A program made the position numbers and the translations under genes. Positions 8,257 to 16,373 of a stretch of 24,046 nucleotides of DNA are shown one piece after another (position 1 is the stretch's first letter; every line of letters begins with the position of its first letter). The stretch is from a virus. Below the pieces are notes generated by a model. The model was not told the origin of the DNA and did not search any database. It was given only the letters and a program-made list of their open reading frames with translations. Location: IMG/VR virus record IMGVR_UViG_3300021079_000034, positions 1 through 24,046 of that record; one strand, written 5' to 3'.

Positions 8257-9240
8257 TTAGTTTGCGAAGACGCGAAACCCAAAGCCTGCCTCTTGACGAG
8301 CTGGGTTTGAATAGCCACGTATCAAGGTGCGTTGCGAATTTGCGTCTTGTAACCAACAGCCGCCACGAACTCGGCGACCGTAAAGCGGCGCTGCATCATC
8401 AAAGCACCATTCGTTTACGTTTCCGCTCATGTCGTAGATGCTCAATTCATTGGCGGTTTTACCCATGACAGGCTGCGCACCTCGCGCAGGGATGTTGGTG
8501 CTCGACCATGCAACGGAAGTTGATGTGTTGCTCCCCGAGTAGGTGTACGATCCGCTAGAAACGCCACCCAGAGCTGCCCATTCCCATTCTTTTTCGCTCG
8601 GCAGACGGTAGCCAGTTGCGGTTGCATCTACGTTTGGAACAACGTCGCCAGTTGTGTACAACACCGTTGCAACAAGTGTTCCAGTGGCGGTTGCTGTGCC
8701 AGACACCACCGTTTGATACGTGAACGTGGTAGCATTCACAACAAACACCGAGCGGGTAAGGTTGTAGCCAGTAGGAGTTGCTCCAGTCACCCGCACCCAA
8801 GCGCCAGAAGAGAGCTTGTGGCCTCCGGGTACGATAGCCGTGGCGACCGTGCCAGTGCTGGTCAGCGATCCGACAGACAATGTTCCAACATTGTAAACCG
8901 GGGTTAACGTGCCTTGCTGAATGGTTGCGGCATTGCACCACTTCAGTGCGTCGTACCAGTTGAGAGTCTCAACGGGAGCGGTTGCCGAGTAGCCAGTGCC
9001 AGACAAGGAGAGGTCAAACCCTCCGATGTTGCCTGCATATGTGCGAACGGCCAGCCATTCAGTGTAGTTGACTTCGCTTTGACCGACCTTAAAGCCAGTG
9101 ACTGCCTGCCCTTTAAAATTTGAGGCGGGAGCAATAGCAGAAGTGCCAGCAACTGTTACAAGTGTATTCCAAGCAGCTTCGCTGGTGCTAATGCCCAATG
9201 CAGAAACCGCGACGATCAGGATTCCTTTAAGGAACTTCAT
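8257..9240 (-). CDS. Secreted FGE/SUMF1-fold protein with an inserted beta domain
   Basis: 327 residues. A Sec signal peptide (MKFLKGILIVAVSALGISTSEA, likely cut before AW) precedes a formylglycine-generating-enzyme fold: VGQSEVNYTEWLAVRTYA (52-69), LNWYDALKWCNA, GYRLPSEKEWEWAALGG (about 210-226), MSGNVNEWCFDD, and the RRVRGGCW...GFGFRV end. Residues about 119-193 are an insert of the type GGHKLSSGAWVRVTGATPTGYN, a beta motif frequent in phage tail proteins. The two catalytic Cys of true sulfatase-activating FGE are absent from the C-terminal GGCWLQDANSQRT segment, so enzyme activity is unlikely. The fold is C-type-lectin-like and often used for ligand binding. The closest style is Verrucomicrobiota SUMF1 proteins (from memory). 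It sits 60 bases upstream of the capsid gene. Confidence 0.85.
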   Translation of the reverse strand: MKFLKGILIVAVSALGISTSEAAWNTLVTVAGTSAIAPASNFKGQAVTGFKVGQSEVNYTEWLAVRTYAGNIGGFDLSLSGTGYSATAPVETLNWYDALKWCNAATIQQGTLTPVYNVGTLSVGSLTSTGTVATAIVPGGHKLSSGAWVRVTGATPTGYNLTRSVFVVNATTFTYQTVVSGTATATGTLVATVLYTTGDVVPNVDATATGYRLPSEKEWEWAALGGVSSGSYTYSGSNTSTSVAWSSTNIPARGAQPVMGKTANELSIYDMSGNVNEWCFDDAAPLYGRRVRGGCWLQDANSQRTLIRGYSNPARQEAGFGFRVFAN

Positions 9241-9246
9241 AAGTGT

Positions 9247-9296
9247 GTTTTCTAGTGGTTGAATTGTTCTGCCTGAACAATAACCAGTTAGAAAAC
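9247..9296 (-). other. Long imperfect RNA hairpin upstream of the FGE-like gene
   Basis: Arms GTTTTCTA / TAGAAAAC, TGGTT / AACCA and ATTGTTC / GAACAAT pair in order around a 5-base loop, 20 pairs in all, with small bulges (g opposite gt, and a 2-base ga). On the minus-strand transcript it ends six bases before the ATG of the FGE-like gene and touches the stop of the 39-codon ORF. There is no T-run after it, so it is not a standard terminator. It could protect or process mRNA, or mask the start. Confidence 0.6.
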
Positions 9297-9415
9297 TAGG
9301 CTACGTCCAAGCGTGCAATTGCCTGCGCGGCAACGCAAAAGTCTTGTTTGTAGCCCCCGTCGTCTGGGCGGATATTACGACCGTTTGCAGGTTTAGGTCC
9401 TGCAACCAGCTTCAT
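9296..9415 (-). CDS. Small hypothetical ORF (39 aa)
   Basis: ATG at 9415-9413 and TAG at 9298-9296 enclose 39 codons, product beginning MKLVAGPKPANGR and ending IARLDVA. The frame is open upstream to 9470 with a GTG at 9430, so the start is unsure. It lies in the 257-base gap between a glycosyltransferase and the FGE-like gene, behind a candidate promoter (9440-9468). No family is recognised and no Shine-Dalgarno is present. It could be a leader peptide or chance ORF. Confidence 0.35.
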   Translation of the reverse strand: MKLVAGPKPANGRNIRPDDGGYKQDFCVAAQAIARLDVA

Positions 9416-9439
9416 GCGGAGAAGCCACACCGTGCTTTG

Positions 9440-9468
9440 CTTATAGCCTGCCCAATATTTTGAAGCAA
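9440..9468 (-). promoter_or_regulatory. Candidate sigma70-type promoter for the FGE/capsid genes
   Basis: On the minus strand TTGCTT (9468-9463), a 17-base spacer and TATAAG (9445-9440). It is in the only sizeable gap between the scaffold/glycosyltransferase genes and the capsid gene, and would drive the small ORF, FGE-like protein and capsid protein. The -35 box is a moderate match. Confidence 0.4.
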
Positions 9469-9497
9469 ACTATTTTTATGACAAAGTGAAAAATATT

Positions 9498-10085
9498 TTA
9501 GCTTCCCTCTGGCTGGCTAAATATTTCCTGCATTTTTGCAGACCGATACTTGCCTCCTCGACTGCGAACATGCACAACCCTTTCAAGCAGAACGCCAAGC
9601 TCTGGTTCACAATTAAGAATATCCACCTCCGGGCGGACATTCCCATCTTCACTTAGATCCTCGGAGATAAACTTCCGAATTGCTCCAAGGCAGTGCTCGG
9701 CGCTGGCATAAAACAAGTATGCCGGGCCTTCGTTTAGAAGGAGTGTCTTCTTTTCGGCTTCTTTTGCAGCCCGTGGCGTTAGGTCAAGGTTCAAAACATC
9801 GTAATCCGACATCCAGCCCCCGCCAGCAGCATGCAAGGCGCACCAGCGGGTAAACCTCGATTGGAACCATGCCGCCCGGGCCACGAGGCTGTTGTGTTTG
9901 TTTAACTCTTGAGCCAGCTTTTGTTGTAACTTGTTGTACAGCGGGCTTCCTTGAGCGTGCGACCTATTAAGCATTACGGGGTTCCAACCGTTGGCAGTCC
10001 ATGAGGTTTTCCACCAGTTCGCGCAGGCGAATTCTTCGGGCTGATCTGCGGTCGGAATTGATTGATAAAATGCGTATATGTTCAT
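9498..10085 (-). CDS. Glycosyltransferase with DXD motif (GT32-like sugar-binding region)
   Basis: 195 residues. The motif RWCALHAAGGGWMSDYDVLN (about 80-99) resembles the DXD sugar-binding region of GT32-type transferases, with Asp94 and Asp96 as the nucleotide-sugar/metal ligands. The N-terminus (MNIYAFYQSIPT) starts directly in a beta strand, as in GT-A folds. The TGATG overlap with the upstream glycosyltransferase stop makes 10085 the best start, although the frame is open to 10169. It probably transfers a sugar to a virion or host-surface component, perhaps together with its neighbour. The acceptor is unknown. Confidence 0.65.
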   Translation of the reverse strand: MNIYAFYQSIPTADQPEEFACANWWKTSWTANGWNPVMLNRSHAQGSPLYNKLQQKLAQELNKHNSLVARAAWFQSRFTRWCALHAAGGGWMSDYDVLNLDLTPRAAKEAEKKTLLLNEGPAYLFYASAEHCLGAIRKFISEDLSEDGNVRPEVDILNCEPELGVLLERVVHVRSRGGKYRSAKMQEIFSQPEGS

Positions 10086-11104
10086 CAGTATGTTTTGTAT
10101 CCGAGATGCTTCACCGGGACCCCGAGGTCGATGTGGCATTGATGCCCAGCCTGCTTTGCTCGCCTGCAAAACGCAATATCCTCACTGGCTCCTGTTGTTG
10201 GCAAGAAGTAGTCGTTTTTTACTTCTGGTTGAGTGGCGTCGATGTCCTCAAATACTTTTCGGTGAATCATAATACAGCCAGCTCCAATCCAATCGACTGG
10301 CGCAACCTTGTCAGAAAACGCCCGGGCGTCTGCGACAAGAGATTGGTCGCTGCACATCAGCCGCGCACCTTCCTGTCTGCCAAAGTACGCAGCCCCGACA
10401 AGCCGCTTACCAGCGCCCATCAGACGGTGAAGAACGTGCCGAAGAAGCGGCTGGTCCAGCATTGTCCGGGTTGACTCAACCCAGCTCTTGTACCAAGCCG
10501 CTCGGCCAATGCTTGGAATGATGTCATGGTCGAGCATGAACAGCCACTTGGCGTCAGTCTCGAGGAACTTTTTGGCAATCATGTTCCGAGCGACGTGAAT
10601 TTCGGTGTTCGTCACGCAGTCAAATCGAATGCGATCCTTCCCAAAATCCAGCGCCATTGCCACGAGCGCCATCGTTGTGACCGGGTTGCTGGTCGTGTAC
10701 CAAGGCAGGCCAACAAAAATGTCTCGCCCGGCAAACTCGCAGCGGTAAGACGGCATCCCATTTTGGTCATGGGACTCTGTGATTGGATTGGTAAACGGAG
10801 TCGGCTCCTCTACGGTTTCTGTTGTCTGCAAAGGAACCGTAACGTCAGCAGGCTCCGGCTCTTTAATTTCCTCAAGAACGGCCTTGGGGCGGCGGCGGCG
10901 GCGTTCTTTGCTTTCAATTGCAATATCGATCATGTCATCACCTTCAATCTCCCGCTCCTTAATTGGGTCGGGGTCTGGATCTGGCATACTTGCAACCGGG
11001 CGACCGTCCAGCGTTTGCGGCGGGCGTACCGGGGTCGAAAATGGGTTGGCTGAGTCTAGCGCCGAAAGTGTACGACGCTCCATTGGAGATATTTTTGGCT
11101 CCAT
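10085..11104 (-). CDS. Glycosyltransferase (GT-A fold) with disordered N-terminal extension
   Basis: 339 residues. The first 120 or so are low-complexity: PDPDPDPIKERE, RRRRRPK, and Pro/Glu/Thr-rich stretches. The catalytic part follows: DIFVGLPWYTTSNPVT (about 128-143), RNMIAKKFLETDAKWLFMLD with the metal-binding DHD at 192-194, then VDWIGAGCIMIHRKVFEDI and GASEDIAFCRRAKQAGH, the two phrases that close a phage GT2-like active site. It starts two bases after the scaffold stop. Placement among head genes suggests a sugar put on the capsid or made during assembly, but the acceptor cannot be read from sequence. The N-terminal tail is unusual for this family. Confidence 0.8.
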   Translation of the reverse strand: MEPKISPMERRTLSALDSANPFSTPVRPPQTLDGRPVASMPDPDPDPIKEREIEGDDMIDIAIESKERRRRRPKAVLEEIKEPEPADVTVPLQTTETVEEPTPFTNPITESHDQNGMPSYRCEFAGRDIFVGLPWYTTSNPVTTMALVAMALDFGKDRIRFDCVTNTEIHVARNMIAKKFLETDAKWLFMLDHDIIPSIGRAAWYKSWVESTRTMLDQPLLRHVLHRLMGAGKRLVGAAYFGRQEGARLMCSDQSLVADARAFSDKVAPVDWIGAGCIMIHRKVFEDIDATQPEVKNDYFLPTTGASEDIAFCRRAKQAGHQCHIDLGVPVKHLGYKTY

Positions 11105-11106
11105 AA

Positions 11107-12372
11107 TTAAGCGCCAGCTTCATCCAGACCCATGTCAATTGCGTCCGAGGCCGACATTTTGATGCGGTCGCTCATATTGCCGTTTTTTGATGAAGTCTGG
11201 CCTGATACAGAACTGCGCGGCATTTTTCCAGACGCCTTAATTGAATTCAGCTCCTTAGTTAGCTGTGTAATCTGCTGCTGTAGTTTTGCGCTTTGTGACT
11301 GCTCGTAACGTAACTGGTTTGTTACGACGTGGCTCAAAGTTGCTGCGGCAGCAATTGCAGCCCGCTCGCTGGAACTTTTTGGATATAACGCCGAGTTGAA
11401 CTTGGTTTCCAAATCCTTCACCCCTTCGTTGTGAGCCTGAATCCGTTGCACCTGCTCTGCGGTAGCCCCGGGCGGAATCTCTTGGTAGCGTGCCCAAGGA
11501 ACATCCTTTGTCAGATTCTCGACGTAGCCGTAAACTTGCCGGGATTCTTGTTGCTGCATTTCTTGCTGCTCGGCCTGACGCTGTTGCATCCACGCTTCTT
11601 GGTTTTGCGATGCCATTTCCAAGTCTTGCTCGCGAGATGACTCAATGTCGTCAATCTGAAGCAGTGCATTTTCAAGCCTGCGAGCGTCCACATACCCATC
11701 CTCGGTCGCGGCCAATCGGTCAATAGCATTTCGCTTCCACCATGCCTTGCTTACTTTTCCGGGGCCTCCAGCCTCTTCAATTGACTTGATTACGTCCTCC
11801 CCGGCTTTGTGTTTACGCAACAAGCCGTAAATACTTTCTGCGCTCTGTTTTAATGGAGCGTCATACTTTTCCTTAAATCCGGGATCGTTCTTGAGGTCAA
11901 ATGTGGCCCGGAATTTACGCAACTCATCGTAGTCAGGCGGAGCTTGCTGTTGGGATTCAGCCAGCTTTTGACGAAGAATTTCAGCCTCTGCCGCCTGTCG
12001 CTTGGCCAAGCTGGCGCTTTCTGCAAGCTTGCGCCAGTTTGACTGTTGCTTCTCAGACATATTTGGCGGCATTGGAATTGCCGCTATTTCAGGGTCAATT
12101 TCTGGCTGTTGTTTCCCAAAATCTGTCTGGAAATTTGCGCTGAACGGATTTTGTATTTCCTGTTTAGCCGCAGGCTTTTCTGCTTGAACATTTCTTTGAT
12201 ATGCAGACGAATTGTCCAAAGAATTGTCCAAAGAATTGTCCTCTGCCGCATCTAGGGCTGAGTCAATTGAATCACTAAGTGACTGGCTAATTGGGTCGGC
12301 ATCTAGCCGGGCCGCTCCGCCATCGGGATTTGCTGGTGTGATTTCTGGTACTGTGTCGTCGGTGTCGATCAT
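11107..12372 (-). CDS. Scaffold (head assembly) protein
   Basis: 421 residues, acidic and Gln/Glu/Ala-rich with long predicted coiled coil (about 105-170 and 250-310, e.g. QRQAEQQEMQQQESRQV) and a helical, basic C-terminal segment (SSKNGNMSDRIKMSASDAI). No enzyme motif. Its place between portal and capsid genes and its composition fit an internal scaffold that shapes the procapsid and leaves before packaging. The start at ATG 12372 (MIDTDDTVPEIT) lies four bases after the upstream gene's stop. The frame is open to 12450, but that part overlaps the previous gene. A 12-base tandem repeat encodes NSLDNSLDN near residue 46. Confidence 0.75.
   Translation of the reverse strand: MIDTDDTVPEITPANPDGGAARLDADPISQSLSDSIDSALDAAEDNSLDNSLDNSSAYQRNVQAEKPAAKQEIQNPFSANFQTDFGKQQPEIDPEIAAIPMPPNMSEKQQSNWRKLAESASLAKRQAAEAEILRQKLAESQQQAPPDYDELRKFRATFDLKNDPGFKEKYDAPLKQSAESIYGLLRKHKAGEDVIKSIEEAGGPGKVSKAWWKRNAIDRLAATEDGYVDARRLENALLQIDDIESSREQDLEMASQNQEAWMQQRQAEQQEMQQQESRQVYGYVENLTKDVPWARYQEIPPGATAEQVQRIQAHNEGVKDLETKFNSALYPKSSSERAAIAAAATLSHVVTNQLRYEQSQSAKLQQQITQLTKELNSIKASGKMPRSSVSGQTSSKNGNMSDRIKMSASDAIDMGLDEAGA
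12209..12241 (-). repeat. 12-base tandem repeat inside the scaffold gene
   Basis: Unit GAATTGTCCAAA (plus strand) in 2.75 copies; it codes in-frame for repeated DNSL/LDNS, so copy-number change would keep the frame. Confidence 0.85.
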
Positions 12373-12376
12373 ATAA

Positions 12377-12619
12377 TTACATGGTGGTGTGACTGCCAGA
12401 CGCTGAATCGTCTGCTTGCGGGATATCCGCCAAGATGTTTTCAATTGCACGAATGATGCGCTCGCACCCTTCCTTGTGCTTTGCCTCTAAAGCAACAGAC
12501 TCAATTGTGGTTCCAAGCAACGGCGGAACTTGGTCCCGTAGATACTTAAGAAGTCGTCCCCCGGTCTGTTGGTGATATTGCCTAAATCGTGCTGAGTCTG
12601 CGGAATTCCATTGATCCAT
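12377..12619 (-). CDS. Small portal-adjacent hypothetical protein
   Basis: 80 residues, mostly helical: MDQWNSADSARFRQYHQQTGGRLLKYLRDQVPPLL, then IESVALEAKHKEGCERIIRAIENIL and an acidic tail. Similar-sized proteins (GxxLLxYLRxxVPP... KEGxExxIxxIExML) lie between portal and scaffold genes in many environmental podovirus-like phages (family memory, not searched). The start lies one base after the portal stop (TAATATG). Its role is unknown; a small head-assembly or portal accessory factor is inference. Confidence 0.7.
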   Translation of the reverse strand: MDQWNSADSARFRQYHQQTGGRLLKYLRDQVPPLLGTTIESVALEAKHKEGCERIIRAIENILADIPQADDSASGSHTTM

Positions 12620-12620
12620 A

Positions 12621-15020
12621 TTAAGCTGCTGTTGGTGGTCTTGGTGGTGTTGCTACGTTAGAAATCATCGCATTCTGGTTTGGTGTATTTTGCGTGTAAA
12701 CTTCACCCATCTGTTTTTGTGCAGCCGCCGTTTGTTGCCGAAATCCGCCTTGATGCGCGGCTGCGGGGGTAAGGTCTGGAGGCGGCGGAGTATTGTGCCC
12801 TTTGGTAAGATGGTCGTGCGCCTGCCTGTACATCTGTTTGTATTTTCCAACAGCGTCCGAAGGCATTCCCTTGGCCTCCGCCGCCTGAATATGCATGCCA
12901 AAATGCTCCATAGCCTTTGTAAGCATCCCAACAAATTCAGGAGTTAATCCTCCCGCAGGAACGCCCTGAACAGCAGGCATCAACTTTTGAACCATTGTGT
13001 CGAGATGCACTTGATCGTTGTCTCGAGGCGAAACTGGAATGTCTTGACCAGCAATAATAGACTGAAGCTCAATAATTTGCTGACGTGTAGCTTCAATCGC
13101 CATTGCCTCCACTTGATCTTTTGGCAAAATTACTTCATTGGCCGTTGTCTCCCCAAGTTTTTTAACCCAATCCAATTTCATTAAGGCGTCTTGATTAATG
13201 GCGGGATTGCCCATGTACCGTTGAACCATGACATCCAAAATTTGGTTGTCTTGCGCCGAATTGTCGGGAATTAACTCACTTGCTGGGCTGTAAGCCATCA
13301 GAAGAATGTCTGCTGGGGAGATGTTTTTTTCCATCATCTCAAGGCAGCAATTGATGGCATCCTCATCCAAGTGTTCTGGAATCTCAAATGGAACTAAAAA
13401 CGGAGGAAGCTCGAGCATTGAACGATCAAATGCATCAACCACCTCGCGACGTGCCCATATAGCGTTCTTTTCTACCTGCCGGGCAAGGTCCAGCTTGCCC
13501 TTGAGGTCGGCTGCGGCTTTAAGGTGCTCGGGATGACATATGCCACGCTGCATACGCTCGACGCCGTGCGAGAATTGACGAGAAAAGCGCATGAGAACGC
13601 CTTGCCGAAGCTGGTTCTCAATAGCCGCCACTCGATTGACTTCTGATGCCGTTTTCTTGCCCTGCGTCTCAACTGGTGACCCGGGTAAAAATGTTCCAAC
13701 TTGAATTTCTGCAAGCTGTGAAACAAATCGGTCGAGTTGCAAAAAGTCCTCTACATCAGCCGGGAGGCCCTGCGGCACAACATCGTACCCTTCGGAAACA
13801 AATGCCACGGGATGATGCACCGTCAGCGGAGCCATGTTTGGCTTTGCTGTTGGTCCTTTTTTAAGCAGCAACAAGCCCTTGATGTAGCTGTTATCCACCA
13901 CCAAATTTCGAGCCTTATCTACGGCGACGTGGGTGTTGTACAGGTCTCTGCCAGCGCCCCGGGAACTCATCAGGTTTCCTGATCCGATCTCGACGGCAAA
14001 GAGCGCAAGTGTTTCGGACATGCGGTTATAGCGATCAACCTGCGTACAAATTTCGTCTCCGCTCTTATCATCGAAAAGGAAGCGGGATATTTTCCCGTGC
14101 GGTTCTTTGACCAAGATTTCACCCAGTTCCACATATTTCGCATCGTTCTCATAGCTGGCTCCGTAGGACCCTTCCCGCTGCCAGTCTTCGTACCTGCGAG
14201 CGTCGTCATCAGCATCGAGCGTGCGCCCGGCAGGGATGGCGTTGTTGATAGCTTTAACTAGGTTTTTGATGTGCCACCCGGCCAAAATGGACATCTGTTC
14301 ATTCTCAAGGATCGGTAAAAGCTCGGCGATTTGATATCGGCGCTTCCTTGCCCAAATAGGAGTTGCGTCTGAAAGCATCGGAGTCTCGATACTAAAGAAC
14401 GTGTAATCCTGCCTGAGAAACTCAGGCTTCCAGTCTCTGGTGTCGTCCCAACACCAGCCGCAATATCCAAAAGTCGTGTTTTCATGGACCGTCTGTGCAA
14501 CCAAATCATCAAATCCGTTCCAGCCCCGGATGCACTTGGTAATCGCATTCCGAAACACTTTCGTCTTGTGTTCGGTGTCAATGCCGTCCACCGGGTACTT
14601 TGCAAATGTAAGTGTCGCAGCCTGTTCTATGACTTCTCTAAACGGCGGCTGGATACGAGACACCATAGTAGAAAGGAAACCAGTAGGGCGATTGGAGCGC
14701 CAATTCTGGCCCATAGACTCCAACTTTTTTGGTTGGTAGGGAGGTTCATTGTTGAGTTTTTTCTGAATGAGTTGGTTTTTGCGATTTCTTTCGACGTTCT
14801 GTTGTTTGAGCCTGCGGTAGGCTGAATGAGCCTGTTGTGCGTCTTTAAACGTGCGACGCACCTGTAGCGTGTCCGGATCGACGGTGTCGGTGTTTCCAAC
14901 GTCCGGGTCCGTTACGTCCAGCCCAAGGATGCGTGGCTTCTCGTGGTGATCGCTCACCCGAGGAGATTTGTCGGCAAACTTGTCAGTGATTCGAGGGTCG
15001 AGAGGCTTTATGTTGGCCAT
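12621..15020 (-). CDS. Portal protein (head-tail connector)
   Basis: 799 residues. It forms the dodecameric ring at the capsid vertex through which DNA enters. Evidence is the order TerL ... portal, scaffold, capsid, the length, and family-like stretches: an N-terminal charged region, EVIEQAATLTFAKYP, an RNLVVDNSYIKGLLLLKKG core strand-helix segment (about 380-400), ASEVNRVAAIENQLRQGVLMRF (stem/wing helix), and a Gln/Pro/Ala-rich tail from about 730 (GGFRQQTAAAQKQ). The portal is at the large end for tailed phages, in the range of podovirus portals. No frameshift is seen. It starts three bases after the upstream stop, with no Shine-Dalgarno. Confidence 0.8.
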   Translation of the reverse strand: MANIKPLDPRITDKFADKSPRVSDHHEKPRILGLDVTDPDVGNTDTVDPDTLQVRRTFKDAQQAHSAYRRLKQQNVERNRKNQLIQKKLNNEPPYQPKKLESMGQNWRSNRPTGFLSTMVSRIQPPFREVIEQAATLTFAKYPVDGIDTEHKTKVFRNAITKCIRGWNGFDDLVAQTVHENTTFGYCGWCWDDTRDWKPEFLRQDYTFFSIETPMLSDATPIWARKRRYQIAELLPILENEQMSILAGWHIKNLVKAINNAIPAGRTLDADDDARRYEDWQREGSYGASYENDAKYVELGEILVKEPHGKISRFLFDDKSGDEICTQVDRYNRMSETLALFAVEIGSGNLMSSRGAGRDLYNTHVAVDKARNLVVDNSYIKGLLLLKKGPTAKPNMAPLTVHHPVAFVSEGYDVVPQGLPADVEDFLQLDRFVSQLAEIQVGTFLPGSPVETQGKKTASEVNRVAAIENQLRQGVLMRFSRQFSHGVERMQRGICHPEHLKAAADLKGKLDLARQVEKNAIWARREVVDAFDRSMLELPPFLVPFEIPEHLDEDAINCCLEMMEKNISPADILLMAYSPASELIPDNSAQDNQILDVMVQRYMGNPAINQDALMKLDWVKKLGETTANEVILPKDQVEAMAIEATRQQIIELQSIIAGQDIPVSPRDNDQVHLDTMVQKLMPAVQGVPAGGLTPEFVGMLTKAMEHFGMHIQAAEAKGMPSDAVGKYKQMYRQAHDHLTKGHNTPPPPDLTPAAAHQGGFRQQTAAAQKQMGEVYTQNTPNQNAMISNVATPPRPPTAA

Positions 15021-15023
15021 ATG

Positions 15024-15602
15024 CTATAGTGTGACCCAGCAGGCGCTAGGAAGGTTTGTTGCTCGTTGTAGAACTGAGCGGTCCATGAAAATTGCAGCCC
15101 GGTTATCGTGGCGCATCAGTGTGCAGCCCCCGAGGACGGCAGAAGACTTAGTGTCTCGGGCTTGTCGCACCGAGGCGCACAGCCTGTCGGTAGAGGCGAT
15201 GCATGAATTACAGCCGCCCCTCCAATTGACGTTGTTTGGGCAGGCTCGGCAAATCTGCGCCCGGGTCTCGGCGAGATCATCTGATACCAGTGGATGAGGT
15301 TCGCTCGAGTGCAGGATTCCCTTTGCCCACGTCCCAATGTCGTTCATCAGCTCGCCAGTTGCGGTTGTAGCGTTCACGCTGGTAATCGCAACCATATCCA
15401 CGCCGTGGCAGAAGTTTGGCCAGTTCGAGCAGATGTAGCTTGCCACGTCTCCCTCGATGTCACCCCCGGGCAAATGATTCTCGGCTCGGTACGTCTCCAC
15501 GGCTTTGATCAAGTCGGCGTAACTATACCCGGTCAACTTTACGTCTGACTGATAGTAGTGCCATCCCCCGGGAGGGACCATGCCTATAATTGGTTTTGCC
15601 AT
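15024..15602 (-). CDS. Cys-rich conserved phage protein upstream of portal
   Basis: 192 residues. N-terminus MAKPIIGMVPPGGWHYYQ, then YADLIKAVETYRAENHLPGGDIEGDVA, a common phage pattern for a short helical domain (PxGGWxYxQ...L...V..YR..N). The C-terminal half holds metal-site-like Cys (about 123-140: ICRACPNNVNWRGGCNSC), then LCASVRQARDT and GGCTLMRHDN. The spacing suggests Zn or Fe-S binding. Proteins of this shape often sit between terminase and portal. Function unknown. I chose ATG at 15602, two bases after the ParB stop; the frame is open to 15629. Confidence 0.8.
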   Translation of the reverse strand: MAKPIIGMVPPGGWHYYQSDVKLTGYSYADLIKAVETYRAENHLPGGDIEGDVASYICSNWPNFCHGVDMVAITSVNATTATGELMNDIGTWAKGILHSSEPHPLVSDDLAETRAQICRACPNNVNWRGGCNSCIASTDRLCASVRQARDTKSSAVLGGCTLMRHDNRAAIFMDRSVLQRATNLPSACWVTL

Positions 15603-15604
15603 GA

Positions 15605-16123
15605 CTACAGGACAAACTCGTGGTGACACTTTGGGCAGATGGTCGTGTCACTTTCAGGCTTCTTGGGCTTCTCTTCTGGCTCTTCAGGAGGATCATTTGG
15701 CGACCCCATCAACTCGATGAGTTCCTCCTGCGTAAACCCCAACGTGCTCACGTCAAAGTCTTCTTCCCGGAGAGCGTCAACCTCTGCCGCCAGTACATCG
15801 TAGTCCCACACAGCCATTGTGGCCAGTTGGTTATCAGCAATCGTGTACGCTCGCACCATCGCCTCGCTGAGATGCGCCAGCACAATGCAAGGGATCTGTT
15901 CAATCCCAGCCTTCTTTGCTGCCATCACCCGGCCATGCCCGGCAATAATGCGGCCAGAAGAGTGGATGAGAACTGGGTTTGTAAACCCAAAAGTCTTGAG
16001 TGAGTCAGCCAGCGCCTCCACCTGTGCATCAGAATGCACCCGAGCGTTCTGTGCGTAGGGCACTAACTCGCCAACCGGGCGCATGACGACCTCAAGTCGG
16101 TCTTTATTCGTGGCGCTTTTCAT
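15605..16123 (-). CDS. ParB/Srx-domain protein without a methylase half
   Basis: 172 residues. Residues about 13-110 form a ParB N-terminal domain: LVPYAQNARVHSDAQVEALA, GFTNPVLIHSSGRIIAGHGR (the GHGR signature around residue 64) and AYTIADNQLA. In many phages this domain is fused to an N6-adenine DNA methylase; here the protein stops after an acidic/Pro/Lys linker and a short ICPKCHHEF end with one CxxC pair. ParB-fold proteins bind DNA or nucleotides and some are nucleases or CTPases; which applies here is unknown. It starts 20 bases inside the upstream gene. Its place between terminase and portal is common in phages. Confidence 0.85.
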   Translation of the reverse strand: MKSATNKDRLEVVMRPVGELVPYAQNARVHSDAQVEALADSLKTFGFTNPVLIHSSGRIIAGHGRVMAAKKAGIEQIPCIVLAHLSEAMVRAYTIADNQLATMAVWDYDVLAAEVDALREEDFDVSTLGFTQEELIELMGSPNDPPEEPEEKPKKPESDTTICPKCHHEFVL

Positions 16124-16373
16124 GGGTGGGACAAAGAAAGACCTTCATGCCGTTCGACAGCGTGACCTGCTTTGATGTGAGTGTGCCGCATTTATTGTAT
16201 TCCATACCCCCGGGGCCTTTGTACGACTCAACGTGGCCGCACTCGTGCAGCTTGCGTGGCTTGGGATCTTTCTGGGCTTTAACTGGTTTGTAATCCTTCA
16301 CAAGAGATTTATGACGGTATTCTATTTCTTTTTGGATTTCAACCGAATGTATACCGTGAAGATGCCGTTGCAC
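16104..16373 (-). CDS. Small Cys/His-containing hypothetical protein
   Basis: 89 residues if begun at the GTG at 16373; an internal GTG at 16301 would avoid the overlap with the upstream gene and give 65 residues (VKDYKPVKAQKDPKPRK first). The likely functional part has ECGHVESYKGPGG, NKCGTL and VFLCPTHEKRH, four Cys/His-type ligands that could bind one zinc. Basic and small, it might contact nucleic acid. No family recognised. It overlaps the ParB-domain gene by 20 bases. Confidence 0.6.
   Translation of the reverse strand: MQRHLHGIHSVEIQKEIEYRHKSLVKDYKPVKAQKDPKPRKLHECGHVESYKGPGGMEYNKCGTLTSKQVTLSNGMKVFLCPTHEKRHE

Noticed and set aside
8257-8420. Diversity-generating retroelement variable region at the 3' end of the FGE-like gene
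   Set aside because: The fold fits, but no reverse transcriptase or near-identical template copy was seen in the window.
9301-9480. tRNA or other RNA gene in the gap before the FGE-like gene
   Set aside because: No cloverleaf, no T-arm consensus and no CCA end could be found.
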